From NCBI GenBank assembly GCA_045643165.1, contig JAZUKF010000211.1, positions 1 to 34,583 of the forward strand: a DNA stretch of 34,583 nucleotides, written 5' to 3'. The stretch comes from SIG575 sp045643165. GTDB taxonomy: Bacteria > Bacillota > Clostridia > Oscillospirales > Acutalibacteraceae. Shown here one piece after another: positions 1 to 8,968 of this stretch. The notes under the pieces are model-generated. The model was not told the origin of the DNA. It worked only from the letters and a program-made list of their open reading frames with translations, and searched no databases. How positions within the stretch are numbered: position 1 is the stretch's first letter; each line of letters opens with the position of its first letter. The translations under genes were made by a program, and so were the position numbers.

Positions 1-90
1 TGGAAAGACGGAAAGCCGGAAGATATTCACATTTCCGAATTACCGGAAAACACAAAAGTATTCTGGAACGGCGAAGAAATCAAATTATAA
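1..90 (+). CDS. 3' end of an unidentified protein (partial)
   Basis: Frame 1 is open from the window edge to a TAA at 88-90, giving the last 29 residues of a protein. It ends ...VFWNGEEIKL. The stop lies 14 bp before the ABC ATPase start, on the same strand, so the gene probably belongs to the same operon. Nothing in the 29 residues identifies a family, and no function is proposed. Confidence 0.6.
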   Translation, partial: WKDGKPEDIHISELPENTKVFWNGEEIKL

Positions 91-104
91 AATGAGGTAA
101 AAAA

Positions 105-806
105 ATGCTTTCAGTTAAAAATGTTTCAAAAAAATACGGGAAATTTTTAGCAAACGACGATGTAAGTTTTGATATTCCCGATTCCTGCATCGCAGTGTTA
201 TTAGGACCTAACGGCGCGGGGAAATCAACAATCATAAAATGTATTACCGGATTACTCCGTTTCGACGGCAATATTGAAACAGAGGGTTTCAGCAACAAAT
301 CAACAGAGGCTAAAGCCTTATTGGGATATGTTCCGGAAATACCTGCCGTTTACGATATGCTTACGGTCAGCGAACATATTGAATTTATTAAACGTGCTTA
401 TAAAATCGAAGATGATACTTTATCGGAAAAACTTCTTAACCGCTTTGAAATGAGCGACAAAAAAGATAAACTCGGTAAGGAACTGTCAAAAGGTATGCAA
501 CAGAAATTATCAATAATCTGTACCCTTGTTCACAAACCGAAAGTAATTATTTTCGATGAACCCATGGTGGGACTTGACCCCCATGCAATCAAAGAGTTAA
601 AGGATATTTTTTCAGAACTTAAAAATGCCGGATGCTCGGTGCTTATCAGTACACATATGATCGACAGCGTTGAAAATTTCTGGGATAAAGCGTACATTAT
701 GTCGGACGGAAAAATCGTTGCAAGTAAAAACAATGACGAAGTTGAAAATGAGCATGACCTTGAGGACTTATTCTTTGAAATAACAGAGGGTAAAAGAAAT
801 GAATAA
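105..806 (+). CDS. ABC transporter ATP-binding protein
   Basis: This 233-residue protein is a complete ABC ATPase subunit of the short ABC-2 exporter type. It would hydrolyse ATP on the cytoplasmic face to drive the membrane partner encoded next. Visible motifs are Walker A GPNGAGKST (34-42), an LSKGMQQK signature (127-134, a common LSxGMxQ variant), Walker B VIIFDE (147-152), D-loop GLDP (156-159) and the H-loop His184 in STHM. A GAGGT ribosome binding site lies at 94-98, seven bases before the ATG. The stop overlaps the start of the permease gene by 8 nt (ATGAATAA), which suggests translational coupling. The substrate cannot be read from the sequence. Confidence is high for the family and low for what is exported. 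Confidence 0.95.
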   Translation: MLSVKNVSKKYGKFLANDDVSFDIPDSCIAVLLGPNGAGKSTIIKCITGLLRFDGNIETEGFSNKSTEAKALLGYVPEIPAVYDMLTVSEHIEFIKRAYKIEDDTLSEKLLNRFEMSDKKDKLGKELSKGMQQKLSIICTLVHKPKVIIFDEPMVGLDPHAIKELKDIFSELKNAGCSVLISTHMIDSVENFWDKAYIMSDGKIVASKNNDEVENEHDLEDLFFEITEGKRNE

Positions 807-2370
807 TCCGCTTGTTTACACCCTCGTTACACGTTTTAAAAATAAAATTTTATCAATTTTCAAAAAACCGTCCTCGCTCATTTTAACAATAATAATTGTT
901 TTACTTTTGGGAAGTACGATTTTCACTTCACAGGATTACGATATTACATACCTTCGCAACATAAACGAACTTTATGCCGGCGCTTTTGCTTTGTTTGCAT
1001 TCGTTTTCATTCTCACAAGTTTCAGCGGAATTTCAAAAGGTGCAAGTATGTTTACCATGGCGGACGTGAATTTTATGTTCCCTTCTCCCCTGTCGCCGAT
1101 AAAAATTTTAATCTACGGTCTTGTTCAGCAAATGGGAACATCTCTTTTGCTTGGATTTTTCATTTTATATCAATACGCTTTAATTCACACAACCTACGGC
1201 GTAAACTTTTCTTTCCTGATTGTTGCACTTGTATTTTATGCACTTATGGGATTTTGCGGTCAACTCACCGCAATGGTGATTTACAGTCTTACAAGTTCCT
1301 CTGATAAAAAACGTAATGCAGTAAAATATTCTCTGACAGCATTTTTTATCCTTTCTTTCGGAGGAATGTTCATTAAAGCACTTTCCATGGGACAAAATAC
1401 ACTTTTAGAAAATGCGGTTGAAGTTTTATCCTCCCCATTTGCAGGATACTTTCCTCTTTTCGGCTGGGCAAAATCAATCCTTGAAGGTATTTACGGAATA
1501 TGCAGTAAGGAAAGACTGATAATCTGCTCCGCACTTATTATAATTTATATCGTTTCAATGGTGGTCGTTATCAAAGTAAAACAATCAGACTACTATGAAG
1601 ATGTTTTAAAAGTTACGGAATCTAACCATAACATTATTAACGCAAAAAAAGAAGGCAAGATTACGGAAGCAGTTCCGCAGAATGTAAAAGTCGGAAAAAT
1701 CGGCCTTGGCGGAGGATACGGTTCAAACGTATTTTTCTATAAACACCGTGTGGAATCAAGACGAGCAAAGATATTTATATTTGACACCGTTACTCTTGTT
1801 TATTCCGCTATCATTATCGGCTTTTCCTTCTTTGTAAAAAATGAAGGTTTATATCCGGTTATTCTATTTTCAACATATATGCAAATGTTCTCCGTTGCAT
1901 TGGGCAGATGGACAAAGGAATTTTATCTCCCGTACATCTATCTGATACCCGAACCTCCGTTTAAAAAACTTATAAATTGCCTTAAAGAAACGGTTTTAAA
2001 AACGGTAATCGAAGCATTTTTTGTAATGATAATCATCGGTTCTATTATGGAATTAACACCGATTGAAATAATCGCTTTGATTATTATGAGAATAAGTTTC
2101 GGAATTTTATTTACCTGCGGAAATATCTTCTGCGAAAGATTTTTCGGTAAAATATCAATTAAAACGATTTCGATAATCGTCAATTTCCTTATGCTTATGC
2201 TCTTCTCCGTTCCGTTTATTATTGTTTTCTTTTTTGCAAATGAATTTTTCTTCTTCTATGTCGATGCGGCAGGATTATTTGCGGGATCGGTTATGAATAT
2301 TATCGTTTCGGGAATTGTTCTTTTTGCATCAAGAAATGTACTTCAATATGCAGAACTGAATAATAATTGA
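799..2370 (+). CDS. ABC exporter membrane protein (ABC-2-like permease)
   Basis: This 523-residue protein is strongly hydrophobic, with many predicted membrane helices in two clusters. One covers roughly residues 27-270 and the other 325-515. A charged cytoplasmic stretch rich in Lys/Glu separates them, around residues 275-320. That layout matches the large 'putative ABC exporter' permeases found beside single ATPases in Clostridia. It starts inside the end of the ATPase gene (ATGAATAA overlap), with GAGGG a few bases upstream as ribosome binding site, so the two products are almost certainly partners. The early motif FSGISKGASMFTMADVNFMF, between the first helices, is Gly/Met rich. Direction of transport (export) follows from the family; the cargo is unknown. 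No regulator is adjacent. Confidence 0.85.
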   Translation: MNNPLVYTLVTRFKNKILSIFKKPSSLILTIIIVLLLGSTIFTSQDYDITYLRNINELYAGAFALFAFVFILTSFSGISKGASMFTMADVNFMFPSPLSPIKILIYGLVQQMGTSLLLGFFILYQYALIHTTYGVNFSFLIVALVFYALMGFCGQLTAMVIYSLTSSSDKKRNAVKYSLTAFFILSFGGMFIKALSMGQNTLLENAVEVLSSPFAGYFPLFGWAKSILEGIYGICSKERLIICSALIIIYIVSMVVVIKVKQSDYYEDVLKVTESNHNIINAKKEGKITEAVPQNVKVGKIGLGGGYGSNVFFYKHRVESRRAKIFIFDTVTLVYSAIIIGFSFFVKNEGLYPVILFSTYMQMFSVALGRWTKEFYLPYIYLIPEPPFKKLINCLKETVLKTVIEAFFVMIIIGSIMELTPIEIIALIIMRISFGILFTCGNIFCERFFGKISIKTISIIVNFLMLMLFSVPFIIVFFFANEFFFFYVDAAGLFAGSVMNIIVSGIVLFASRNVLQYAELNNN

Positions 2371-2455
2371 TAATATTGTTCCTTTTAAAAATTTTTAGTC
2401 ACTTATCTTTTTAAGAAAACATATAAATATTTTTAAAAACAGAAACCACCACATT

Positions 2456-2498
2456 GAAGTGCCCCATTTTGTACAAAAAATACAAAATGGAGCACTTC
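2456..2498. terminator. Long hairpin between convergent genes, probable bidirectional terminator
   Basis: Two 18-base arms (2456-2473 and 2481-2498) are complementary except at one position, around a 7-base A-rich loop. The hairpin sits between the stop of the ABC permease and the stop of melA, which converge on it. No clean U-run follows immediately on either strand (a T-rich CTTTTT begins 12 bases later on the + strand), so the terminator role is inferred from position and stem strength. Confidence 0.5.
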
Positions 2499-2530
2499 GG
2501 TTATTCCTATCTTTTTATAGTTTTACGTTA

Positions 2531-3868
2531 TCAGTTATACTTCGGAAGCCAGTTTCCGTGAACCTCGATAAGTTCATCAACCATCTTAACGATATCATCA
2601 ATATTAAGTTCGGATGCTGTATGGGGATCAAGCATTGCCGCCTGATAAATTGTATCCCTCTTGCCTGTTACAGCCGCTTCGATGGTGAGAAGCTGCGGAT
2701 TTATATTTGTCATATTCATTGCCGCAAGTTGTACGGGAAGTTTACCGACACGGCAGGGATTTACTCCGTTGGCATCTATAAGGCACGGTACTTCAACGCA
2801 GGCATCTGCATCAAGATTTTCAATCAGTCCCTTATTAAGAACATTTCCGCCGATTTTATACGGACTGTTTGTTACAACGGCTTCCATGATATAAGAAGCA
2901 TATTCCTTTGATCTTTCATGGGTGATTTTACCGTTTGCAAGAATATTGTTTTTCTCTTCTGCCCAGCCTTTTATCTGATTGATACAACGTCTCGGATATT
3001 CATCAAGAGGAATGTTATATTTTTCAATCATTTCAGGATATTTATCCTTAATAAAGAACATATTGTATTCTGAATTATGTTCGCTTGATTCGGTACAATA
3101 ATGTCCCAAACGTCTGATATATTCAAATCTGACCATATCGCCGTGTTTTTCTCTTTTTCCGGCAAGAACTTCATCATTTATCTGAATTGCTCTCTTTTTA
3201 GCCTCTTCGTAAATATCGTTTCCGTCCTTATCACGCATTTCAAGAAGCCATGCCATGTGATTGATACCGGCAATTTTATCATATCTTCCTTCGAGTTTAT
3301 CATCCATACCGACATTTTTCAGCAATGATTCGGAACAAACCTGAACGCTATGACAAAGTCCCACGGTTTTAATACCGGTATATCTTGTCATAAAACCTGT
3401 AAGGATTGCCATGGGATTGGTATAATTAAGGAATAACGCATCGGGGCAAACTTCCTCCATATCCCGTGCAAAATCAGCAAGAACAGGGATAGTCCTTAAA
3501 CCTCTCATTATTCCGCCGATACCGAGAGTATCTGCTATTGTCTGACGCAAACCGTATTTTTTCGGTATCTCAAAATCCGTAATTGTGCAAGGATCGTAAA
3601 GTCCGACCTGAATTGCATTTACTACAAATCTTGCACCTCTCAATGCTTCTTTCCTGTTCTCAACTCCGAGATACGCTTTGATTTTTGCACGTCCTTCATT
3701 GATATTATTATTTAAAGCGGAAAGAATTATCTCGGAATCCTTTAAACGTTCAGCATCAATATCGTATAATGCGATTTCGGATTCACGCAAAGAAGGAGTG
3801 CACATACAGTCCCCTATTACATTCCTTGCAAAAACAGTACTGCCGGCACCCATAAAAGTGATTTTCAT
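2531..3868 (-). CDS. melA: Alpha-galactosidase, GH4 family (MelA type)
   Basis: This 445-residue protein reads along its whole length like E. coli MelA. GH4 enzymes cleave alpha-galactosides such as melibiose in the cytoplasm by an NAD+- and Mn2+-dependent redox mechanism. Visible are the nucleotide-binding start ITFMGAGSTVFARN (3-16), TDFE (97-100), IADTLGIGGIMRGLRTIP (111-128), NYTNP (148-152), the metal-site motif CHSVQ (172-176) that marks the alpha-galactosidase branch, GINHMAW (201-207) and TESSEH in the middle. There is no signal peptide. CGGAGG stands eight bases before the ATG. A promoter-like pair (3901-3928) suggests transcription separate from the GH13-like gene upstream, though the two are in the same direction and may also be co-transcribed. 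Confidence 0.93.
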   Translation of the reverse strand: MKITFMGAGSTVFARNVIGDCMCTPSLRESEIALYDIDAERLKDSEIILSALNNNINEGRAKIKAYLGVENRKEALRGARFVVNAIQVGLYDPCTITDFEIPKKYGLRQTIADTLGIGGIMRGLRTIPVLADFARDMEEVCPDALFLNYTNPMAILTGFMTRYTGIKTVGLCHSVQVCSESLLKNVGMDDKLEGRYDKIAGINHMAWLLEMRDKDGNDIYEEAKKRAIQINDEVLAGKREKHGDMVRFEYIRRLGHYCTESSEHNSEYNMFFIKDKYPEMIEKYNIPLDEYPRRCINQIKGWAEEKNNILANGKITHERSKEYASYIMEAVVTNSPYKIGGNVLNKGLIENLDADACVEVPCLIDANGVNPCRVGKLPVQLAAMNMTNINPQLLTIEAAVTGKRDTIYQAAMLDPHTASELNIDDIVKMVDELIEVHGNWLPKYN

Positions 3869-3900
3869 ATAATGACCTCCGTTGAATATGTTTTTTCTGT

Positions 3901-3928
3901 ATCATAACATATCAGCAGAAAAAGTCAA
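3901..3928 (-). promoter_or_regulatory. Probable promoter of melA
   Basis: On the minus strand TTGACT (3928-3923) and TATGAT (3906-3901) are separated by 16 bases, about 35 bp before the melA start. The spacer is one base short of the optimum but both boxes are good sigma-A matches. Confidence 0.6.
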
Positions 3929-3935
3929 TAGTTTT

Positions 3936-5828
3936 TCAACATTTTGTATTATTCTTTTCCAATTTATACACTATAACCGAATCGGGATAAAGTATATTTT
4001 TGTTTTCACAACCGAAAACGCACTCGCTTATAACGGAATTTTTCGGGATTATTTTCTTTGTATATATCTTTATTTCTTCGTCCCCTCGGTTAAACAATGC
4101 AAGAAAACCGTATTCTCCGTTAAAAGCCGATACAGTTGTCATCAAAGAGGAATTTTTCAATAATTTCATATCAAAATTATTCTTGTCTTTTATGATTTCA
4201 TAAAATTCGGTTCGCAGTGATATTCCCTCTTTTAATGCCGTGAAAATGTGTTTCCTGTTCGTCCAATCGAATAGAAAATTATCAAAAAAAGCAAGTTTTC
4301 CGTAATACGGATGATTTTTCGGTAAAACATATTTTCCGTCCTCGTTATTATTCAATCCTAAATTCATAGGCTGTTTTTCGGAAAATTCCATTCCGTTGTT
4401 AATTAAATATACCGTGTTTGGCAAAAGCGACGAGATAATTATTGATGAAATTATCTGCTTTTGTCCGAGTAAATGAGCAATTCTCGGCGTGTCAGCCATT
4501 TCAAGACATGATACGCAGGGTATTTCTCCGCTGACACTTTCGTATATCTTTTTATTAAAATCTTTGCTCTTATATTCCTTTTTACCCCATGCATCCCATA
4601 TTCCGCCGGTGAAAAAATCGTAACCTGTTTCTTTTAACTGTGCGGTTTTACTGCTGTCAAAATCCTCCGAAGAAAAAATAAAATCTTTCTTTATACTTTT
4701 TACTTTACTGATTATTCTTTGATTAAGTTTTTCGGGAAGTGCATGTGCCATATCAATTCTCGCACCGTCAAGGGAATAGTTTTTAATATAATACGGGATT
4801 ATATTTTCTGTATATTCCCATAAATCCTTATTCTCCTCATCTCCGCCGAAAAGACTGCATTTCACTCCGTCCTGTGCTATCATGGGCGGAAATTTTTCAC
4901 CGAATTTATTCTTTACATTTACCGTATTATCAAAATAAAACTTCAAAAAAGTTACATCGCTCCACTGAGGTTGAGGATCGTTAATCGTATCGGCAAAGCC
5001 CGGCATTACCGTAATTCCCAATTTATCGTTAATAATTTCGTTTATTTCTCTCTCATCATTTTGCTTTAAAAAATCCATTGTTTTTTTGTCGGGAGGATAG
5101 ACAAAACAATTTGCAAAACTTTCCGTTTCCGATGAATTATAAAGATTTTTAACTGATTTTTCATTTACTGAACTATGACCTATACCGGAACATCCGGGTG
5201 CATTGAAATTATCCGCTTCATGTGATTTAATATAATAAAACCATTCCGGATGTTCTTCAAGAAGCACGCTGTCCCTTGATACTGTACGAAAAACAAAATC
5301 CAATATTACTCTTATCCCCAATTTATGACATGCTTCACAGAATGCTTTAAACTCCTCTTCGGGAGAAATATCCGGCAAATGATCATCCTTTAAGGAATTA
5401 TCAATTTTCATTATATTTTTTATTGCATAGGGGCTTGGAATTTCTCCTTTTTTATTCATTTGAGACATTTCAAATACAGGTAAAAGATAAATTGTATTTA
5501 CTCCCGTTTCCTTTAATAAAGGCAACAGACAAATTGATTTCAAAAATGTTCCGCACTCATATCCGTTTCCGTGATCCCACGCTGAAAATGTGCGTACCAA
5601 CATCGAATACATTATTATATCATCGCTGAAATCACATCCTTTGGTATTTTCAATTTCCTTTAAACATTTCAAAAAATAATCAACGGAATTGACGGTTATT
5701 TCTCCTTTGCTGTCGGATTTTTCAAAATCGGCATTAACATAATTCCAGCAATAAGGAATTTTATAATTCTCTCTTATATTATTGATATTATTTTCTAACG
5801 AAATTATAATCTTTTCTAAACATGTCAT
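3936..5828 (-). CDS. GH13-like alpha-amylase family enzyme, divergent
   Basis: This 630-residue protein has a GH13 TIM-barrel with recognisable but altered conserved regions. The fold starts near residue 70 (MYSMLVRTFSAWDHGNGYECGTF). The candidate nucleophile is Asp359 in DGARIDMAH, the acid/base Glu388 in FSSEDF, and the third acid Asp446 in MADTPR. Region I, normally DxxxNH, reads ILDFVFRTVSRD, and region IV has Ala where NHD has His. The sequence HPEWF near 193-197 recalls GlgE-like GH13 branches. A C-terminal beta domain (about 560-630) fits the family. There is no signal peptide, so it would act in the cytoplasm on alpha-glucan-like or related oligosaccharides. AGGAGG stands just before the ATG. 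Which subfamily and substrate are unknown, and the altered regions suggest an unusual specificity. Confidence 0.8.
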   Translation of the reverse strand: MTCLEKIIISLENNINNIRENYKIPYCWNYVNADFEKSDSKGEITVNSVDYFLKCLKEIENTKGCDFSDDIIMYSMLVRTFSAWDHGNGYECGTFLKSICLLPLLKETGVNTIYLLPVFEMSQMNKKGEIPSPYAIKNIMKIDNSLKDDHLPDISPEEEFKAFCEACHKLGIRVILDFVFRTVSRDSVLLEEHPEWFYYIKSHEADNFNAPGCSGIGHSSVNEKSVKNLYNSSETESFANCFVYPPDKKTMDFLKQNDEREINEIINDKLGITVMPGFADTINDPQPQWSDVTFLKFYFDNTVNVKNKFGEKFPPMIAQDGVKCSLFGGDEENKDLWEYTENIIPYYIKNYSLDGARIDMAHALPEKLNQRIISKVKSIKKDFIFSSEDFDSSKTAQLKETGYDFFTGGIWDAWGKKEYKSKDFNKKIYESVSGEIPCVSCLEMADTPRIAHLLGQKQIISSIIISSLLPNTVYLINNGMEFSEKQPMNLGLNNNEDGKYVLPKNHPYYGKLAFFDNFLFDWTNRKHIFTALKEGISLRTEFYEIIKDKNNFDMKLLKNSSLMTTVSAFNGEYGFLALFNRGDEEIKIYTKKIIPKNSVISECVFGCENKNILYPDSVIVYKLEKNNTKC

Positions 5829-5894
5829 TTTTCTTCCTCCTACTTGTAATATCTTTTGATGATAACTTTTATTTATCCAAAAAAATAAAAAGTA

Positions 5895-5923
5895 TTGTTT
5901 ATTCCGAAAAATAATGTTACAAT
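5895..5923 (+). promoter_or_regulatory. Probable promoter of the GH123-like/phosphoesterase operon
   Basis: TTGTTT (5895-5900) and TACAAT (5918-5923) are 17 bases apart on the plus strand, 28 bp before the ATG at 5952. The region is the divergent gap shared with the GH13-like gene, so regulation of the two directions could be linked. Confidence 0.65.
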
Positions 5924-5951
5924 AAATTTATAATATTTCGGAGGTTAAATT

Positions 5952-7595
5952 ATGGTTGTTAAATCTTTCTTTTTATCTTCACTTGCAAAAGTTTTTCTTG
6001 ACGAAGAACCTGTTCAATATGAAAAAATCAAAAATATTTCAATGCTGAAAAATGAAAAAATTTCTTTTCAGTTTGTATATTCAAGTGATGAATTTTCAGG
6101 TAATACATTTCTGAAAATTGAAAGCAATATTAAAAATATAACTGCTTACTATGTAAAATCCGTTCCTTCGAGAAAACCTGTTTCGGATTATTCTGATAAC
6201 TACTATCTGAGAAAAACTCCCGGTTTATATCCTGATTTGCTTATACCGAATGATGATATTCCTTTCAAGATTTGCGGTAATCAATGGTACAGCATTTGGA
6301 TCGAGGTAGAAGGAAATTCCGATATTTCGTCTGACAATATTACCGTTTCGCTGGTAAACGAAACAGGCGAAACATTATGTCAGAACACAATCAAAATAAA
6401 TGTTATCGAAAAAAATCTTCCGGAACAAAGTCTGTTATGTACAAACTGGTTTCACTGTGATTCTCTTGCAACATACTACGGTGTTGAAGTTTTCAGCGAC
6501 AAATTCTGGAAAATTACCGAAAACTTTATCAAAACGGCATCGGCACACGGTATAAATTTTTTGCTTACTCCCCTTTTTACTCCGCCTCTTGATACGGAAA
6601 TCGGTGCAGAAAGACTTACGGTTCAACTTGTTGATGTATTTGTAAATGACGGGAAATATTCCTTCGGATTTGATAAATTTGAAAAATGGGTTGATATTTG
6701 TCTGAAAAACGGAATAAAATATTTTGAAATGTCCCATCTTTTCACTCAATGGGGTGCCGAACATGCACCGAAAATTATCGCAAATGTTGACGGCAAAATT
6801 AAAAAAATATTCGGCTGGGATACGGTTTCCACAGGAAAAGAATATAAAACTTTTCTTCGTGAATTTGCAAAGGCAATTACTGAAGAAACGGAAAAAATCG
6901 GTATTACAAAATATTGCAAATTCCATATTTCCGATGAACCCAACGAAAATCATCTTGAAACATATTCTGAATTAAGCAGATTTATTCATGAAATTTTAGG
7001 AGAAAAATTTGATATCATTGACGCTCTTTCCGATTATTCATTTTACGAAAAGGGACTTGTTTCTCTGCCTGTGCCATGCGTAAATTCCGTCGATAATTTT
7101 TACAAAAAAGTGCCTGAACTTTGGACATACTATTGTTGCGGACCTACCGACGGATACTATACAAACAGATTTATTGCCATGCCGGGTCAAAGAACAAGAA
7201 TTTTAGGTTTTTTACTTTATAAATACAATGTAAAAGGATTTTTACAGTGGGGATATAATTTCTATTTTTCTCAATTATCACGTAAAGCGATAAATCCCTT
7301 TCTTGATACCGATGCAAATGCATCTTTTCCCAGCGGTGATCCATTTGTGGTATATCCTGCTCCCGACGGAACCGCTTACCCGTCAATAAGGCTTAAAATA
7401 TTTTATGATGCTTTTCAGGATATGAGAGCGTTGCAGTTATTGGAAGAACTCACCGATAAAGAATATGTTTTAAATATCATTGAAAATAACTGCGGTGAAA
7501 AAATAAATCTCTCATTTAACAATTATCCACGCAGTGAAAAATGGCATATTGAAAAAAGAGAAGAAATAAATAATGAAATTTTAAAAAGATTATAA
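5952..7595 (+). CDS. GH123/DUF4091-like glycoside hydrolase
   Basis: This 547-residue protein has the layout of DUF4091/GH123 proteins: an N-terminal beta-sandwich (about 1-155) and a TIM-barrel (about 160-480). GH123 members remove beta-linked N-acetylgalactosamine by substrate-assisted catalysis using an Asp-Glu pair. Here HISDEPNENH gives the pair Asp328-Glu329. The C-terminal YDAFQDMRALQLLEEL is the typical DUF4091 ending helix, and the barrel includes GFLQWGYNF. No signal peptide is present, so it is probably cytoplasmic. It starts with ATG after CGGAGG, and is followed after only 9 bp by a metallophosphoesterase in the same operon. DUF4091 proteins are broader than characterised GH123 enzymes, so the N-acetylgalactosamine substrate is an inference only. 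Confidence 0.78.
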   Translation: MVVKSFFLSSLAKVFLDEEPVQYEKIKNISMLKNEKISFQFVYSSDEFSGNTFLKIESNIKNITAYYVKSVPSRKPVSDYSDNYYLRKTPGLYPDLLIPNDDIPFKICGNQWYSIWIEVEGNSDISSDNITVSLVNETGETLCQNTIKINVIEKNLPEQSLLCTNWFHCDSLATYYGVEVFSDKFWKITENFIKTASAHGINFLLTPLFTPPLDTEIGAERLTVQLVDVFVNDGKYSFGFDKFEKWVDICLKNGIKYFEMSHLFTQWGAEHAPKIIANVDGKIKKIFGWDTVSTGKEYKTFLREFAKAITEETEKIGITKYCKFHISDEPNENHLETYSELSRFIHEILGEKFDIIDALSDYSFYEKGLVSLPVPCVNSVDNFYKKVPELWTYYCCGPTDGYYTNRFIAMPGQRTRILGFLLYKYNVKGFLQWGYNFYFSQLSRKAINPFLDTDANASFPSGDPFVVYPAPDGTAYPSIRLKIFYDAFQDMRALQLLEELTDKEYVLNIIENNCGEKINLSFNNYPRSEKWHIEKREEINNEILKRL

Positions 7596-7604
7596 GAGGT
7601 AAAA

Positions 7605-8918
7605 ATGTTTTCTTTTATAAATTCGGGAAGAATTGCCCTTGCGAAATTCTTTTCCGCATATTATTCGGTTATTTCCCTGTTCACGGCAGGGATAAATACT
7701 TCAAAAGAGTTGCCGAAAACTCCGGATGACTTCAACCCGGTTGTACGTTTTGCGGTTTGCAGTGATGTTCATCTTAACGGTGATGAAAATCAGGAAGAAG
7801 CAAAAAGGCTCCGTAAACTCATTGATTTTATGTACGGTTATTCCGAAAAATCGTCATATAAAAACTTTGATGCTCTGGTTGTTGTCGGCGACTTTACCGC
7901 TGACGGAAGCGAAAATCAATACGACTGTTTTAACAGGATTATAAATGAAAAATTAAAGAATAATACGAAACTTTTAACCTGCACCGGAAACCATGAGTAC
8001 ATAAAATACCGTGATGTTGATGCATCTGTCGGCACAAAAGTTTTTGAAAAGAAAATGGGACATAAAGATGATACTCATGTTGTAATTAACGGTTATCATT
8101 TCATCCTCTGCTCCTATTCCGAGGACGGTTATACATTTAATTCAAAATTGCCATGGCTTGATAAGGTGATAAGTTCCGCCGAACACAATTCACAAAACAA
8201 ACCGATTTTTGTATTTCAACATCCTGCACCTTTTTCCACCGTTTACGGCAGTATTCATTGGGGTGATATTTCCGTTCCGAAAGTATTGAACAAATACAAT
8301 AATGTTATAGATTTTTCCGGACATTCCCATTATCCCATAAATGATCCTCGGTCGATATGGCAGGGAAAATATACTGCATTGGGATGCGGAACTTTAAGTT
8401 ATTTTGAAACGGAACTTGATTTCTTCGCAGGAAATAACCCGTATCAGTATACAAAAGCGGCAGAGTTTTACATCGTTGAAGCAGATGAAAACGGTAATGT
8501 TTCCGTAAAACCATACGATTTGATTACAAATTCATTTTTTGACAATCAGTATTATTTTGAAGATTTACATAATAATAATTTTCAATATACATTCAATAAA
8601 TTGAAAAGACTTGATAAACCGCCGAAATTTGAAAATCCGGATGTTCACACTTACATTAACGAAAAGGGTGAAACGTTATTATGTTTTAACGGTGCAAAGG
8701 ATTTGTTCGTAACGGAAAGTTACAAATTATCTGTTTATAAAAATTTCAAAACGGTTTTTTCAGATAATTTCAGCGGGAAATATATGTATATATTTGAAAA
8801 AGATTATTATGAAGTCAATCTCGGAATATTGCCAAAAGGAAAATATACCGTCAGAATACAAGCGTTAAACGCTTATGCAAAAGTATCCGAAACACTAAAA
8901 TATACCTTTACAGTTTAA
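7605..8918 (+). CDS. Calcineurin-like metallophosphoesterase with N-terminal hydrophobic segment
   Basis: This 437-residue protein carries the metallophosphoesterase metal-binding set: Asp54 and His56 in CSDVHLNGD, Asp96 in VVGDFT, GNHEY (128-132), His206 in FQHPAP, and GHSHYP (239-244). These residues bind two metal ions and hydrolyse phosphate mono- or diesters. Residues 8-30 are hydrophobic without a clear cleavage site and could be a signal or membrane anchor. The last 90 residues look like a beta-sandwich (ending AKVSETLKYTFTV). The gene follows the GH123-like gene by 9 bp with GAGGT as ribosome binding site, so the two are probably co-translated from one mRNA. The natural substrate is unknown; a phosphorylated glycan or teichoic-type polymer is only a guess from context. 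Confidence 0.85.
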   Translation: MFSFINSGRIALAKFFSAYYSVISLFTAGINTSKELPKTPDDFNPVVRFAVCSDVHLNGDENQEEAKRLRKLIDFMYGYSEKSSYKNFDALVVVGDFTADGSENQYDCFNRIINEKLKNNTKLLTCTGNHEYIKYRDVDASVGTKVFEKKMGHKDDTHVVINGYHFILCSYSEDGYTFNSKLPWLDKVISSAEHNSQNKPIFVFQHPAPFSTVYGSIHWGDISVPKVLNKYNNVIDFSGHSHYPINDPRSIWQGKYTALGCGTLSYFETELDFFAGNNPYQYTKAAEFYIVEADENGNVSVKPYDLITNSFFDNQYYFEDLHNNNFQYTFNKLKRLDKPPKFENPDVHTYINEKGETLLCFNGAKDLFVTESYKLSVYKNFKTVFSDNFSGKYMYIFEKDYYEVNLGILPKGKYTVRIQALNAYAKVSETLKYTFTV

Positions 8919-8966
8919 AAAAAGATGATTTTGAATTGCAGAACGCTTTTCAAAATCATCTTTTTT
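8918..8966. terminator. Bidirectional intrinsic terminator
   Basis: Complementary arms 8918-8935 and 8949-8966 form a stem with GATGATTTTGAA/TTCAAAATCATC at its core, flanked by A-run and T-run. It sits exactly between the convergent phosphoesterase and GPH transporter stops and has a U-tract in both directions. Confidence 0.85.
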
Positions 8967-8968
8967 AT

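Noticed and set aside
6435..6953. 172-residue minus-strand open frame within the GH123-like gene
   Set aside because: Antisense to the coding frame that carries the DUF4091/GH123 motifs; its Phe/Cys-rich translation has no domain features.
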